A stretch of DNA of 64,000 nucleotides from Clostridium tetanomorphum (GCF_017873215.1 NZ_JAGGKA010000018.1:1-64000); one strand, 5' to 3'; positions 36,728 through 47,840 are shown, numbered from the stretch's first letter. Made by a program: numbers and translations. Notes: a model not told the origin generated them from the letters alone.

Positions 36728-38107
36728 TTGGAAAAACAATACTTGGTTTTAGATAAGGTGCAAGGACCTTTAATCATTTTATCTGATGTAGAGGGCGTAT
36801 CTTATGATGAGATCGTAGAAATTGAAGTAAAGAATGGTGGAAGAAGAAAAGGTAAAGTAGTGCAATTATACGAAGACAAGGCAATAATCCAAGTTTTCGA
36901 ACCTACAACGGGAATATCCCTTCATAACACCATTATATCTTTTACAGGAAAACCTCTCCAAATAAGCCTTTCAAAAGATATATTAGGTAGAGAATTTAAT
37001 GGAATAGGTGAGGCCATAGATGGAAGTGGAGATATATATAGTGCAAAAAAATATAATATAAATGGAATGCCTATGAACCCAGTAGCACGTAAATATCCAA
37101 GAAATTTTATTCAAACAGGAATATCTTCTATTGATTGTTTAACTACATTAATAAGAGGGCAAAAATTGCCTATATTTTCAGGCAATGGAATACCTCATAA
37201 TGAGCTAGCGGCTCAAATAGTAAAACAAGCTAAGATAAGTGACAATAGTGATGAAAAATTCGCAGTAGTGTTTGCTGCTATGGGAATAAAGCATGATGAT
37301 GCAGATTTTTTTAGGAAAAGTTTTGAAGAAGCTGGTGTTTTAGAAAGAGTTGTTATGTATACTAATTTAGCAGATGATCCTATAGTTGAAAGAATAATAA
37401 CTCCTAGGTGTGCTTTAACAGCAGCAGAATATTTAGCTTTTGAAGAAGGAATGCATATTCTAGTTATAATGACAGATATGACAAATTATTGTGAGGCATT
37501 AAGGGAACTTTCATCATCCAGGGAAGAAGTACCTAGTAGAAAAGGGTATCCAGGATATTTATATTCTGATTTAGCTTCTTTATATGAGAGAGCAGGAATG
37601 ATGGATAAGAAAGAAGGATCTATAACTCAAATACCAATTTTAACAATGCCTAATGACGATATAACTCATCCTATACCAGATTTAACAGGGTATATAACAG
37701 AAGGACAGATAGTTCTAAGTAGAAGTATATATGGAAAAAATATATATCCACCTGTTAATATATTACCATCTCTTTCCAGGTTAATGAAGGATGGTATAGG
37801 TGAAGGATTTACTAGGGGGGATCATTCAGAAGTATCTAATCAGGTTTTTTCAAGCTACTCTTATGTTCAAGATGTAATAGCTCTGGCGCAAGTAATAGGA
37901 GAGGATGAATTAAGTAGTATAGATAAAATATATATGAAGTTTGGAAGAGAATTTGAAAATAGATTTTTAAATCAAGGTTTTGATGAAAATAGAGATATTA
38001 ATGAAACTTTAAACCTTGCCTGGGAAATATTATCTATATTACCTAAATCAGAGTTAGATAGGGTAAATCCCGATATATTAGACAAGTATTATAGGGGTGA
38101 TAGCTAA
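36728..38107 (+). CDS. ntpB: V/A-type ATPase subunit B
   Basis: 459-residue non-catalytic nucleotide-binding subunit. It lacks a true P-loop (position occupied by [15 protein letters not shown]), which is normal for B. Blocks [24 protein letters not shown] and [13 protein letters not shown] are present. TTG 36728 follows AAGGGGGGA. Its stop TAA overlaps the subunit D start by one base. Confidence 0.94.
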   Translation: MEKQYLVLDKVQGPLIILSDVEGVSYDEIVEIEVKNGGRRKGKVVQLYEDKAIIQVFEPTTGISLHNTIISFTGKPLQISLSKDILGREFNGIGEAIDGSGDIYSAKKYNINGMPMNPVARKYPRNFIQTGISSIDCLTTLIRGQKLPIFSGNGIPHNELAAQIVKQAKISDNSDEKFAVVFAAMGIKHDDADFFRKSFEEAGVLERVVMYTNLADDPIVERIITPRCALTAAEYLAFEEGMHILVIMTDMTNYCEALRELSSSREEVPSRKGYPGYLYSDLASLYERAGMMDKKEGSITQIPILTMPNDDITHPIPDLTGYITEGQIVLSRSIYGKNIYPPVNILPSLSRLMKDGIGEGFTRGDHSEVSNQVFSSYSYVQDVIALAQVIGEDELSSIDKIYMKFGREFENRFLNQGFDENRDINETLNLAWEILSILPKSELDRVNPDILDKYYRGDS

Positions 38108-38721
38108 TGGAGAATATAGCCCCAACCAAAGCAAATTTAATTAATGCTGAAAGCTCATTAGAGTTTTCGGAGAAAGGCTTTGAACTATTAGATAAAAAAA
38201 GGAACGTACTTATTAGAGAAATTATGTCTTATGTTGATTTATCGAAAAAACTACAAGAAAAAATCAATGTAACTTTTAAAGAAGCATATGATGCCTTAAG
38301 AAATGCAAATATTACCATGGGGATATATGACGTAGAACAAATAGCAATGACTATTGAAGAAGCAGAAGATTATAATGTTTTATTTAAATCTGTCATGGGA
38401 GTGGAAATACCTCATATTCAATTTGAAGAAAAAGATATAGAGCCGAAATATAGTTTTTATAAGACAAATTCTGCAATGGATATTGCTTACAAGAAGTTTA
38501 ATGAAGTAAGATATCTTATATTTCAATTAGCAGAAGTTGAAAATGCAGTATATAGATTAGCGGTAGAAGTTAAAAAAACTCAGAAAAGAGCTAATGCTTT
38601 AGAAAATATACAAATACCTAGATTTAAAGAACTAATAAAAAATATCAGCGAAGTGTTAGAAGAAAAGGAAAGAGAAGATTTCTTTAGGCTTAAAGTTGTT
38701 AAGAAGAAAAAGCATAGATAA
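38107..38721 (+). CDS. ntpD: V/A-type ATPase subunit D
   Basis: 204-residue central rotor shaft: two long antiparallel helices at each end, family N terminus APTKANLI and the C-terminal RANALENIQIPRF block, followed by a basic tail. ATG at 38107 overlaps the ntpB stop, so translation is coupled. It closes the operon and is followed by a terminator. Confidence 0.92.
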   Translation: MENIAPTKANLINAESSLEFSEKGFELLDKKRNVLIREIMSYVDLSKKLQEKINVTFKEAYDALRNANITMGIYDVEQIAMTIEEAEDYNVLFKSVMGVEIPHIQFEEKDIEPKYSFYKTNSAMDIAYKKFNEVRYLIFQLAEVENAVYRLAVEVKKTQKRANALENIQIPRFKELIKNISEVLEEKEREDFFRLKVVKKKKHR

Positions 38722-38789
38722 CTGACCAAATTAAGAATAAATCAGACTTTAGTGTAAGTTGCTTTAAAGTAATGAAAAGTATATAATAG

Positions 38790-38820
38790 CCATATATTTT
38801 AAATATATGGTTATTTTTTT
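38790..38820 (+). terminator. Terminator of the V/A-ATPase operon
   Basis: CCATATATTT (38790-38799) pairs with AAATATATGG (38801-38810), ending in a run of seven T at 38814-38820. It lies about 70 nt after subunit D. Confidence 0.8.
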
Positions 38821-38869
38821 GTTGTACGGGAAGAATAAAAATATTACTACTTTAAAAAGGTGATAGTAT

Positions 38870-41800
38870 ATGAGAGAGATATTATATTTAGGATTAGACA
38901 TAGGTTCAACTACAGTAAAAATTGTTTTATTAGATAAAAATAATAAGATAATTTATAGCAAATATGAAAGGCATTTTTCAGATATTAAGACTACTATTAT
39001 TAATTTAATCAATGAAGCGTATAATGCTATAGATAATAGGAATATAAATGTCACAGTAACTGGGTCAGGAGGGTTAGCCATTTCACAATGGTTAGATATA
39101 CCTTTTGTGCAAGAAGTTATAGCATGTACAAATACTATTGAAAAATTTATACCTAATACAGATGTTGCTATAGAACTTGGAGGAGAAGATGCCAAAATAA
39201 CTTTTTTTAGAGGCGGCATAGACCAGAGAATGAATGGAACTTGTGCAGGAGGTACAGGAGCTTTTATTGATCAAATGGCTTCTCTTTTACAGACAGATGC
39301 ATCTGGATTAAATGAACTTGCTAAAAATTACAAAGTTATACATCCTATTGCAGCTAGATGTGGAGTTTTTGCAAAGACAGATATTCAACCACTACTAAAT
39401 GAGGGAGCAGCAAAGGAAGATATAGCTGCATCTATATTCCAAGCAGTTGTAAATCAAACAATAGGAGGCCTTGCTTGTGGAAAAATAATACAGGGAAATA
39501 TTGCATTTTTGGGAGGGCCTCTATACTTCTTATCAGAACTAAGAAATAGATTTATAAAGACTTTAAAGCTAACAGATAAACAAATTATTTTTCCAGAGAA
39601 TTCACAGCTTTTTGTAGCCATAGGGGCAGCTTTAGCTTCTAAGGAATATAAATCTTTAGAATTTAAAGAATTGAAAGAAAGATTAGAAAATATAAAAAAT
39701 TATTCTGGTGAAGAAGTACAAAATTTAAAGTCTTTATTTTTAAATGAGGAAGAATTGTTAAATTTTAGACAAAAACATAGTATGCACTCAATAAATAGAA
39801 AAGAATTAAGTAAGTTTAAAGGTGAGTGTTTTTTGGGAATTGATGCAGGTTCTACTACTACTAAAGTAGCTTTAACAGATAAGGAGGGAAATTTATTATA
39901 TTCTTATTATGGAAGTAATGAAGGGAATCCTTTAAAATCTGCTATAAATATTTTAAAACAATTGTATCATTTAATACCAAAAGAAGCTACTATAGTAAAT
40001 TCAGCTGTAACAGGTTATGGAGAAGCACTTATAAAGGCAGCTATATCAGTTGATATAGGAGAAGTAGAAACTATAGCTCATTATAAAGCAGCAGAATTCT
40101 TTTTGCCGGGAGTGGATTTTATCTTAGACATAGGCGGACAGGATATGAAATGCTTGAAAATAAAAGATGGAGTTATAGATAGCATTATGTTAAATGAAGC
40201 CTGTTCATCTGGATGTGGTTCTTTTATAGAAACTTTTGCTAATTCACTAAATATGAAGGTGCAAGATTTTGCTGAAGGAGCTTTGTTGGCTGAGAATCCT
40301 GTAGATTTAGGATCAAGATGTACTGTATTTATGAATTCAAAAGTAAAGCAGGCACAGAAAGAAGGGGCGACTGTAGGAGACATATCTGCAGGTTTATCTT
40401 ATTCTGTTATAAAAAATGCTTTATTTAAAGTAATAAAAATAAGAAATCCAGAAGAAATAGGAAAGAAAATAATTGTGCAAGGTGGTACTTTTTACAATGA
40501 TGCAGTATTAAGGGCCTTTGAAATTGTGTCACAAAGGCAGGTTGTAAGACCAGATATTGCTGGACTTATGGGGGCTTTTGGTGCAGCATTAATTGCAAAA
40601 GAGAAATATGTTGAAGGGAAAGTTAGTAATCTAGCTAAATTGGAAGAACTAATAGAGTTTAATACTACCGTTACTATGAAAAGGTGCGGAAAATGTGTTA
40701 ATAATTGCTTATTAACAGTAAATAGATTTGCTGATGGAAAAGAGTTTATTTCTGGAAATAGATGTGAAAGGGGAATAGGTAAAGAAAAAAATGATGACCA
40801 GGTTCCAAATCTATATGAATATAAATACAATAGATTGTTTAATTATATACCTCTAAGTAAAGATAAAGCTGAAAGAGGTGTAGTAGGAATCCCTAGAGTG
40901 CTAAATCTTTATGAAAATTATCCGTTTTGGTTTACATTCTTTACTAAATTAAAATTTAGAGTAGAATTATCACCAAGGTCATCTAAAAGAATATATGAGC
41001 TTGGAATTGAAACTATACCTTCAGAATCAGCCTGCTATCCTGCAAAAATTGTACATGGCCATATTAATAGTTTGGTAAATAAAGTAGTAGACTTTATATT
41101 TTATCCATGTATTCCATATGAACAAAAAGAAATAAAAGAAGCTAACAATAATTTTAATTGTCCTATGGTTACATCCTATCCAGAAGTAATAAAAAATAAT
41201 ATGGACATTTTAGGAGAAAGAAATATAAAGTTTATGAGTCCATTTTTACCAATTGATAATAAAAAAAGATTAATTAAAAGGCTATACGAAGAATTTGAAG
41301 AATTTAACATATCAAAACAAGAGATAATAGAGGCAATAGATGAAGCTTATAAAGAAGATAGTAAAATGAAAGAGGATATTAGAGAAAAAGGAAAAGAAGT
41401 AGTAGAGTATTTAAATAATACTGGAAAGAAGGGAATAGTTTTAGCTGGAAGACCATATCATATTGATCCTGAAATAAATCATGGTATACCAGAAGTAATA
41501 ACTTCCTTTGGAATAGCTGTTCTTACTGAAGACTCTGTAGCTCATTTAGGAAAAGTGGAAAGACCTTTAAGGGTTGTAGATCAATGGGTTTATCATTCTA
41601 GACTTTATGCTGCAGCTAGTTTTATAGCAAAAGAAAAAAATTTAGAGCTTATTCAATTAAATTCTTTTGGATGTGGTTTAGATGCTGTTACTACAGATCA
41701 AGTTCAAGAAATACTAAATTCTTATGGAAAAATCTATACCGCATTAAAAATAGATGAAGGAAGTAATTTAGGTGCTGTAAAAATTAGAATAAGATCTTTA

Positions 41801-43171
41801 ATGGCAGCTATGGATGAAAGAGAAAAAAGTGGATTTACACCACATAAGTTAATTGAAGAAGGGAAAAGGATAATATTTACAAAAAAGATGAAAAAAAATC
41901 ATACTATATTATGTCCTCAAATGGCACCTATACATTTTGAATTAGTAGAAGAAGCTTTTAAGGCTTCAGGATATAATTTAGAAGTGTTGCCGTCTGTTGA
42001 TAAAAGAGCTATAGATGAGGGATTAAAATATGTTAATAATGATGCATGTTATCCATCAATAATTGTTGTAGGACAGATGATAGAGGCATTAAAATCTGGT
42101 AAATATGATTTAAATAATACATCTGTTATAATTTCTCAAACTGGTGGAGGATGTAGAGCTACTAATTATATAGGATTTCTTAGAAAAGCATTAAAAGAAG
42201 CAGGATTTGCGAATATACCTGTAATATCTGCTAATGTTATAGGTATTGAGAAGAATCCAGGTTTTACCGTATCTTTAAGTCTAATAAATAAAGGGTTAAT
42301 GGCATTAGTATATGGAGATTTACTAATGAGATTACTATATAGAGTAAGACCTTATGAAAAAATTTCGGGGTCAGCTAACTCGTTATTTGATAAATGGATG
42401 AAAGAGTGTAAATATAATGTTATAAATGGAAATAGAAAAGAATTTAGAGAAAATGTATTCAATATGGTAAAAGAGTTTGATAGCTTAGAATTAAAAGAAG
42501 TTATCAAGCCACGAGTGGGGGTAGTTGGAGAAATATTAGTAAAGTTTCATCCGACAGCTAATAACAATATAGTAGATATTTTAGAAAAAGAAGGGGCAGA
42601 AGCTGTAGTGCCAGATTTACTAGACTTTTTTATGTATTGTGCATATGATGCAAATTACAGATATGAAAAATTATCTGGAAGCAAAATATCTATGATTATA
42701 AGCAATGGAGCTATAAAGGCAATGGAATTCTATAGAAAAGAGATGAAAGAAGCCTTAAATAATAGTTCAAGATTTACTTCTCCAGAGAGAATTGAGAAAA
42801 TGGCAGAAGCAGCAGCACCTATAGTTTCTATAGGAAATCAAACTGGTGAAGGCTGGTTTTTAACTGCAGAAATGATTGAGCTTATAGAAAATGGTGTGAA
42901 AAATATAATTTGTATGCAACCTTTTGCTTGCTTGCCTAATCATGTAACTGGAAAAGGTATGATAAAAGAATTAAAAAGGGTATATCCAGGTGCTAACATT
43001 GCAGCTATAGACTATGATCCAGGAGCAAGTGAAGTAAATCAATTAAATAGAATTAAGTTGATGTTATCAGTTGCTCATAAAAATTTACAATATGTAAATG
43101 AACATGAAGATGTTAGTAGAAGAGATAGTGAAGATATTATTAGTGAACTAAATAAGGGATATAATTATTAA
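38870..43171 (+). CDS. Giant 2-hydroxyacyl-CoA dehydratase activase family protein
   Basis: 1433 residues with two BadF/HgdC-type ASKHA ATPase domains in tandem: one at about 4-255 ([41 protein letters not shown]) and one at about 318-590 ([35 protein letters not shown]). In activases the conserved Cys hold an interdimer 4Fe-4S cluster that injects an electron into the dehydratase. A DUF2229 domain follows (about 670-880, ESACYPAKI) and an HgdB/COG3581-like part (about 985-1400, NNDACYPS and [10 protein letters not shown]). The single-chain form is known from many Firmicutes; its reaction is not established. Confidence 0.85.
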   Translation: MREILYLGLDIGSTTVKIVLLDKNNKIIYSKYERHFSDIKTTIINLINEAYNAIDNRNINVTVTGSGGLAISQWLDIPFVQEVIACTNTIEKFIPNTDVAIELGGEDAKITFFRGGIDQRMNGTCAGGTGAFIDQMASLLQTDASGLNELAKNYKVIHPIAARCGVFAKTDIQPLLNEGAAKEDIAASIFQAVVNQTIGGLACGKIIQGNIAFLGGPLYFLSELRNRFIKTLKLTDKQIIFPENSQLFVAIGAALASKEYKSLEFKELKERLENIKNYSGEEVQNLKSLFLNEEELLNFRQKHSMHSINRKELSKFKGECFLGIDAGSTTTKVALTDKEGNLLYSYYGSNEGNPLKSAINILKQLYHLIPKEATIVNSAVTGYGEALIKAAISVDIGEVETIAHYKAAEFFLPGVDFILDIGGQDMKCLKIKDGVIDSIMLNEACSSGCGSFIETFANSLNMKVQDFAEGALLAENPVDLGSRCTVFMNSKVKQAQKEGATVGDISAGLSYSVIKNALFKVIKIRNPEEIGKKIIVQGGTFYNDAVLRAFEIVSQRQVVRPDIAGLMGAFGAALIAKEKYVEGKVSNLAKLEELIEFNTTVTMKRCGKCVNNCLLTVNRFADGKEFISGNRCERGIGKEKNDDQVPNLYEYKYNRLFNYIPLSKDKAERGVVGIPRVLNLYENYPFWFTFFTKLKFRVELSPRSSKRIYELGIETIPSESACYPAKIVHGHINSLVNKVVDFIFYPCIPYEQKEIKEANNNFNCPMVTSYPEVIKNNMDILGERNIKFMSPFLPIDNKKRLIKRLYEEFEEFNISKQEIIEAIDEAYKEDSKMKEDIREKGKEVVEYLNNTGKKGIVLAGRPYHIDPEINHGIPEVITSFGIAVLTEDSVAHLGKVERPLRVVDQWVYHSRLYAAASFIAKEKNLELIQLNSFGCGLDAVTTDQVQEILNSYGKIYTALKIDEGSNLGAVKIRIRSLMAAMDEREKSGFTPHKLIEEGKRIIFTKKMKKNHTILCPQMAPIHFELVEEAFKASGYNLEVLPSVDKRAIDEGLKYVNNDACYPSIIVVGQMIEALKSGKYDLNNTSVIISQTGGGCRATNYIGFLRKALKEAGFANIPVISANVIGIEKNPGFTVSLSLINKGLMALVYGDLLMRLLYRVRPYEKISGSANSLFDKWMKECKYNVINGNRKEFRENVFNMVKEFDSLELKEVIKPRVGVVGEILVKFHPTANNNIVDILEKEGAEAVVPDLLDFFMYCAYDANYRYEKLSGSKISMIISNGAIKAMEFYRKEMKEALNNSSRFTSPERIEKMAEAAAPIVSIGNQTGEGWFLTAEMIELIENGVKNIICMQPFACLPNHVTGKGMIKELKRVYPGANIAAIDYDPGASEVNQLNRIKLMLSVAHKNLQYVNEHEDVSRRDSEDIISELNKGYNY

Positions 43172-43215
43172 AAATATGCTTTTCTGATTAGTTATCAGAA
43201 AAGCATATTTTTATA
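43171..43215. terminator. Bidirectional terminator
   Basis: Near-perfect 18-bp arms (43171-43189 and 43193-43211) spell AAAATATGCTTTTCTGAT and its complement, with T runs on both sides. It separates the activase gene from the convergent gltS. Confidence 0.85.
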
Positions 43216-43224
43216 TTAATCTTT

Positions 43225-44418
43225 TTATTTCATAAAATTAACAAATAGAGTTATAATCATAGCATTAGTGAAATCGATTAAGAATGCTCCAACTATGGGC
43301 AATACGAAATATGCTCTTGGAGCAGGTCCGTATTTTTCTTTAACTGCATCCATGTTTGCGATACCATTAGGAGTAGCTCCCATACCGAAACCACAGTGTC
43401 CAGCAGAAAGAACAGCAGCATCAAAATCTCTACCCATAACATTAAATGTAATAAAGTAAGCAAAAACAGCCATAAGTGTAGCTTGAGCTACAAGAATTAT
43501 AAGCATTGGACCTGCAACAGCAGCAAGTTCCCAAAGCTTTAATCCAACAAGAGCCATGGATAAGAATGTATTTAAACCTATATTTCCAAGAATATCTGTG
43601 CATTTTTGATTAACGTGCCATTTGCCAGTGGATTCGCCAACATTTAGTATAATAGCAGCAATAATCATTGAATTAACATAGGAAGGTAAAGTAAGGCCTA
43701 AATTCTTAAAGAATTTTTCAAGTATAGCGCCTAAACCAATGGATATTAATATTAATGCTAGAGTTCTAAATATTTCATCATAATTAGCTTTTTCTTCAGT
43801 GGCAGTAGTTGCTGCTGCTTGATTATTAACAGCAGAAGTTGAAGGTTTTAAATTTTTTCCTTCTACTAAACGTTTTCCTATTGGACCACCTATTAAACTA
43901 CCAGTAACTAGACCAAAAGTTGCAGCAGCCATAGCAGTTTCTAATGCACCATTTAATCCATAACTTTTTTGGAATAGTTCACCAAATGCTGCGCCGGTAC
44001 CATGTCCACCTGTCATTGTTACAGAACCACATATTAAACCTAAGAAAGGATTTTGACCCATAAGTTTAGCTACTAAAACACCCACACCATCCTGTAATAA
44101 ACATAGTGTAGAAGCTAATAGCCAGAAAAGAACAACTTGTAAACCGCCTTTTTTGATCAAATCGATACTAGCACCCATACCAATGGATGTAAAGAATACC
44201 ATCATAAATGGTTTTTGTAAGGTTGTGTCTAAATCAAACTGTATAATTCCATTAACCTTTAATATTGTATGAAGTATTGCAAAGATAAGACCGCCTACTA
44301 CTGGTGAAGGTATACAAAATTTTTCAAGAATTGTTATTTTGGATTTTATCCAAGAACCAAAATAATAAATAACTACTGCTAATGCTGTAGTTTGCATCAT
44401 GTCCAATTTTAAAGTCAT
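43225..44418 (-). CDS. gltS: Sodium/glutamate symporter GltS, copy 1
   Basis: 397-residue membrane carrier with two inverted halves of about five segments. Family blocks: IPSPVVGGLIFAIL, FFTSIGMGASIDLIKKGG, MTGGHGTGAAFG, and in the second half SMALVGLKLWELAAVAGP and GHCGFGMGATPNGIANM. Imports glutamate with Na+. ATG 44418 gives the same N terminus as copy 2 and follows GGGAGGAG; ATG 44436 overlaps that site. It is transcribed alone; its leader carries two palindromes. Confidence 0.93.
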   Translation of the reverse strand: MTLKLDMMQTTALAVVIYYFGSWIKSKITILEKFCIPSPVVGGLIFAILHTILKVNGIIQFDLDTTLQKPFMMVFFTSIGMGASIDLIKKGGLQVVLFWLLASTLCLLQDGVGVLVAKLMGQNPFLGLICGSVTMTGGHGTGAAFGELFQKSYGLNGALETAMAAATFGLVTGSLIGGPIGKRLVEGKNLKPSTSAVNNQAAATTATEEKANYDEIFRTLALILISIGLGAILEKFFKNLGLTLPSYVNSMIIAAIILNVGESTGKWHVNQKCTDILGNIGLNTFLSMALVGLKLWELAAVAGPMLIILVAQATLMAVFAYFITFNVMGRDFDAAVLSAGHCGFGMGATPNGIANMDAVKEKYGPAPRAYFVLPIVGAFLIDFTNAMIITLFVNFMK

Positions 44419-44457
44419 TCCTAAAACTCCTCCCATTTGTATATTATTTTATAGATG

Positions 44458-44507
44458 TGGACTAGTTAATTAGTCCAATGGCTATTTTGGATTAATTGAT
44501 TAATCCA
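44458..44507 (-). promoter_or_regulatory. Paired palindromes in the gltS copy 1 leader
   Basis: Two 20-bp palindromes start 30 bp apart: TGGACTAGTTAATTAGTCCA at 44458-44477 and TGGATTAATTGATTAATCCA at 44488-44507. They share TGGA..TTAAT..TCCA arms. On the minus strand they lie just downstream of a TTGAAT / TAATAT promoter-like pair (about 44550-44520), the position of operators. They could also fold as two RNA hairpins. The binding protein is unknown. Confidence 0.5.
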
Positions 44508-44660
44508 CGACGTTTTATATATTATCATAAGTTTTTGTTAAATTCAATATATTTTTTAAAAAGTATGTCGAAAGAAATTTCTATGCATACATAAAATGCC
44601 AAAAAGTATTAAAAAGTTTGAAATAAATAAAAATAAATAAGAAATTGGAGAAATAAAAAA

Positions 44661-44695
44661 ATAAGACCTTATATCGTTGAGATATAAGGTCTTAT
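44661..44695 (-). terminator. Terminator of gltS copy 2
   Basis: Perfect 15-bp stem (44661-44675 with 44681-44695), 5-nt loop; on the minus strand it runs into TTTTTTTATT. It shows that the two gltS genes are separate transcripts. Confidence 0.9.
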
Positions 44696-44717
44696 ATATT
44701 CATACTATTACTATTTT

Positions 44718-45911
44718 TTATTTAAAGAAATTAACAAAAGTAGTTATAATAATAGCATTAGTAAAGTCTATGAGGAAAGCACCTACTATAGGTAGTACAA
44801 AGAATGCTCTAGGTGCAGCTCCGAATCTTTCTGTAACAGCTGTCATGTTAGCAATTCCGTTAGGAGTAGCTCCCATACCGAAACCACAGTGTCCAGCAGC
44901 CATAACAGCCGCATCAAAGTCTCTTCCAACTAAGTTAAATGTAACAAATGTTGCAAATAATGCTACTAATATAGTTTGTCCTATAAGTATTATAAGAAGT
45001 GGACCTGCAACAGCAGCAAGTTCCCATAATTTTAATCCAACTAGAGCCATGGAAAGGAATACATTTAAGCCTATATTTCCAAGTATATCAGTACATTTTT
45101 GATTAATGTGCCATTTACCAGTAGATTCACCAACATTTAATATAATAGCAGCTATAATCATTGAGTTAACGTATGATGGTAATGTTATCTTTAAGCTTTT
45201 AAAGAATCCTTCAAGTACAGCACCAACACCTATGGAAATTAATACTATTGTTAAAGTTCTAAAAATTTCTGAATAATTTACAACTTCGTCTTTTGCTTCA
45301 TCTTTTATTTCAGCAGACTCATAAGCTGCAGCATTTGACTTTAAGCCTTTTCTTTCGATAAGTTTTTTACCAACAGGTCCACCTATTAAAGAACCCATAA
45401 CAAGACCGAATGTTGCAGAAGCCATTGCGGATGTAGTAGCACCTACAACTCCGTATTCCTTTTCAAATAAAGGACCAAAGGCACCACCTGTACCATGACC
45501 ACCTGTCATAGTTACAGATCCACAAAGTAAACCTAATAATGGACTTGCACCAACAATTTTAGCTAAGAATATACCGAGAGCATCTTGGAATATACATAAT
45601 ACAGAAGCTAATAGCCAGAAAATAACAACTTGTAATCCGCCTTTTTTAATAAGTTCAATACTAGCTCCCATACCTATTGTTGTAAAGAACACCATCATAA
45701 ATGGTTTTTGTAATGTAGTATCAAGAGTAAGATTTAATAGACCGCCTTGTTTTAAAAAAAGATTTAAAATTGCAAAAATAAGTCCTCCAACAACTGGCGC
45801 AGGTATACAAAATCTGTCAAGAACCTGTACCTTTGTTTTTACCCAAGCGCCGAAGTAGTAAATAACAACAGCAAGGGCAGTAGTTTGCATCATGTCCAAT
45901 TTAATCTCCAT
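44718..45911 (-). CDS. gltS: Sodium/glutamate symporter GltS, copy 2
   Basis: 397 residues, same topology and motifs as the neighbouring copy (for example TIGMGASIELIKKGG, MTGGHGTGGAFG, GHCGFGMGATPNGIANM); identity between the copies is high by eye, lowest in the central hydrophilic linker (about 185-220). This is a tandem duplication. Start follows AAGGTGGA. Its leader differs from copy 1: no paired palindromes, but an inverted repeat further upstream, so regulation has probably diverged. Confidence 0.93.
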   Translation of the reverse strand: MEIKLDMMQTTALAVVIYYFGAWVKTKVQVLDRFCIPAPVVGGLIFAILNLFLKQGGLLNLTLDTTLQKPFMMVFFTTIGMGASIELIKKGGLQVVIFWLLASVLCIFQDALGIFLAKIVGASPLLGLLCGSVTMTGGHGTGGAFGPLFEKEYGVVGATTSAMASATFGLVMGSLIGGPVGKKLIERKGLKSNAAAYESAEIKDEAKDEVVNYSEIFRTLTIVLISIGVGAVLEGFFKSLKITLPSYVNSMIIAAIILNVGESTGKWHINQKCTDILGNIGLNVFLSMALVGLKLWELAAVAGPLLIILIGQTILVALFATFVTFNLVGRDFDAAVMAAGHCGFGMGATPNGIANMTAVTERFGAAPRAFFVLPIVGAFLIDFTNAIIITTFVNFFK

Positions 45912-45937
45912 AATAAGTCCACCTTTCTATACTTTTA

Positions 45938-45966
45938 TTGTATTGAAAATGATACTCTCAATACAA
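45938..45966 (-). promoter_or_regulatory. Inverted repeat upstream of gltS copy 2
   Basis: TTGTATTGA (45938-45946) and TCAATACAA (45958-45966) form a perfect 9-bp inverted repeat with an 11-bp spacer, 27-55 nt upstream of the start. It resembles an operator but no known regulator is recognised. Confidence 0.4.
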
Positions 45967-46465
45967 GTTTATTATATAAAATACTTATTAAAAAAGCAAT
46001 AAAAAAATTGCAAAAAATGAATGTAAAATAAAAGAAACTTTTATTTTATAGATAAAATTGAATAATACTTAAAAAAATGTAATAATTTTTCTTAACCTTT
46101 CCAATTAAAGAAAAGAATAGGTGATTTTTTAAATAAAATAGTGTAATATTTTAATATACATTTGAAAATAAATAAAAAAATAGTATAGTTTAAATTAAAT
46201 TATATCAGTTGATTAGAATAATTATAGTTTTTGTTTTTGTTTATTAATTTATGCAATTTGAAATAAAATATACATGAGAATAGAAAGATGGGATTAGAAA
46301 TAAAAAATGTAATAAAATACATAAAATTGGAAATAAACGGATTTTCGTTATTTTAAAAAGTTAAATTTATTTTAATTTTTTAAAATAAAAATGAATATGT
46401 GTAAGTCGGAACTTGCATATATAAGGCAATGGTAAAAAAAGTATGTAATTATTTGTATAGAGAAC
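45967..46465. other. Gene-less AT-rich interval
   Basis: About 500 bases with only very short frames. The longest suggestive stretch is a 23-codon ATG frame near 46286 without a clear ribosome binding site. I see no RNA motif; promoters for gltS copy 2 probably lie in its first part. Confidence 0.6.
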
Positions 46466-46501
46466 AGACATAGTCACTTTTTCTATAAGGTGACTATGTC
46501 T
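46466..46501 (-). terminator. Terminator of the NMT1/SsuA-like lipoprotein gene
   Basis: AGACATAGTCAC (46466-46477) pairs with GTGACTATGTCT (46490-46501), 12 bp perfect, 8 nt after the stop of the minus-strand gene. The T tract is weak. Confidence 0.6.
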
Positions 46502-46508
46502 AAGAAAT

Positions 46509-47531
46509 TTATTTACTATTTTCTACTGCTTTTTTGCTAAATTCATTATTAACAATTTTATTGAATTCTGGTCTATTTGGAATTAAATCAGGTTTATAGG
46601 ATTGAATTATGTCCATTAATCTGTTTAAATTTTTTTCTTCTAAAATTGGATTCTCTGCATATGCTTGTATATCCTTATAGTTTTTTATTACCGAGGCAAT
46701 AACTTTTTCATCTGTACCTGGGAAAAAGGGCATTATTTCTTTAGCAACTGCTTCATCACTATTATTTAATACCCACTGTTGTCCTTTATAAATAGCCTTA
46801 GTGAAATTTTCTATTATATACTTTTTATTTTCCATGTAAGATTTTGTAGAGAAAAAGCAGGTATAGGGTATAACTCCAGCTGATTTTCCAATAGAGGCTA
46901 CTATTTTTCCGCCACCGTCTTTTTCTAACATAGTAGCTGTGGGTTCGAATAATGCTACATAACTTCCAGTGCCAGCTTTAAAAGCACCGGCCGTAGCTGT
47001 GAAAGCTAAATTAGTAATTATTTTAATATCTTTATTAGGTGTTAGCCCATTATTTTTTAAAACATATTCTAAAGCCATTTCAGGCATACCCCCAGGTCTT
47101 CCACCTATTATAGTTTTTCCTTTTAAGTTTTCCCATTTAAAGTTTTTTTCTTCACTTCGTCCTACTAAAAAAGAACCATCTTTTTGAGTTAATTGAGCAA
47201 AGAGTACAGGATAATCATCTCTCTTTTGATTATAAATATAGATAATTTGTTCAGGACCACAAAAACCTATGTCTGCACTTCCACTTAATACTTGTTGCAT
47301 GGTTTTATCAGCACCTTGACCGGTAGAAAGCTCTATATCTAGGCCATATTCTTTAAAGAAACCTTTGCTTATAGATACATACATTGGGGCATAAAATACA
47401 GAACGAACAACTTCATTTAATCTAACTTTTTCAAGTTCCTTTTTTTCAGTCTTATTGCAGGCACTAAATGTAGTTAAAATAATAGCTAATACGAGAAATA
47501 GGGAACTAAATTTAAAAGTTTTTTTTCTCAT
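46509..47531 (-). CDS. NMT1/SsuA-type ABC substrate-binding lipoprotein
   Basis: 340 residues. Lipoprotein signal peptide with lipobox FSAC (C25 lipidated). The binding domain has family features VFYAPMYVSISKGFF near 44-58, GQGADKTMQQVLSGSADIGF near 75-95 and GGRPGGMPEMALEYVL. It should deliver a small molecule to an SsuBC/ThiXZ-type importer; none adjoins, but an ATPase-permease pair without a binding protein lies at 27419-28976. Ligand unknown. Start follows GGGAGG. Confidence 0.85.
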   Translation of the reverse strand: MRKKTFKFSSLFLVLAIILTTFSACNKTEKKELEKVRLNEVVRSVFYAPMYVSISKGFFKEYGLDIELSTGQGADKTMQQVLSGSADIGFCGPEQIIYIYNQKRDDYPVLFAQLTQKDGSFLVGRSEEKNFKWENLKGKTIIGGRPGGMPEMALEYVLKNNGLTPNKDIKIITNLAFTATAGAFKAGTGSYVALFEPTATMLEKDGGGKIVASIGKSAGVIPYTCFFSTKSYMENKKYIIENFTKAIYKGQQWVLNNSDEAVAKEIMPFFPGTDEKVIASVIKNYKDIQAYAENPILEEKNLNRLMDIIQSYKPDLIPNRPEFNKIVNNEFSKKAVENSK

Positions 47532-47698
47532 ATAATCCTCCCATAAATTTTTCTAATTTATAATATGAGTGAAAATTTATAATGTGAATGATACTACTGT
47601 TACATTAATAATATGAATATATTATTTGTTAGAAAATCTATTTGGTTGATTAAGTGGGTATTCATAATTCTATGATGTAATTAAGTCATAAATGAAAT

Positions 47699-47743
47699 AA
47701 ATACTTTCTATAATGCTAAAATTTAATATTTATAGAAAGTATT
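47699..47743 (-). terminator. Terminator-like hairpin after the TPM-like gene
   Basis: AATACTTTCTATA (47699-47711) pairs with TATAGAAAGTATT (47731-47743), 13 bp perfect. It lies about 100 nt past the 47841 stop and upstream of the lipoprotein gene; the rest of 47532-47840 shows nothing else. Confidence 0.55.
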
Positions 47744-47840
47744 TATTTTAATTAATTGATGTATTTATTTCTTTATTATTTACATTTTTCTTCTTTTTAG
47801 TTGCTTTATTTGTATTACATATTTTACATGATATATAGTT

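Noticed and set aside
44509-44512. Lone GACG beside the gltS palindromes as a SARP site
   Set aside because: No second GACG at 11 bp and the orientation does not fit a downstream gene.
44560-44605. Possible sigma-54 promoter on the minus strand (TTGGCATTTTATGTATGC)
   Set aside because: The GG to GC distance is 14 and not 12, so it does not fit -24/-12 spacing.
46286-46360. 23-codon ATG frame resembling an ABC ATPase start
   Set aside because: Too short, no ribosome binding site, no further homologous sequence.
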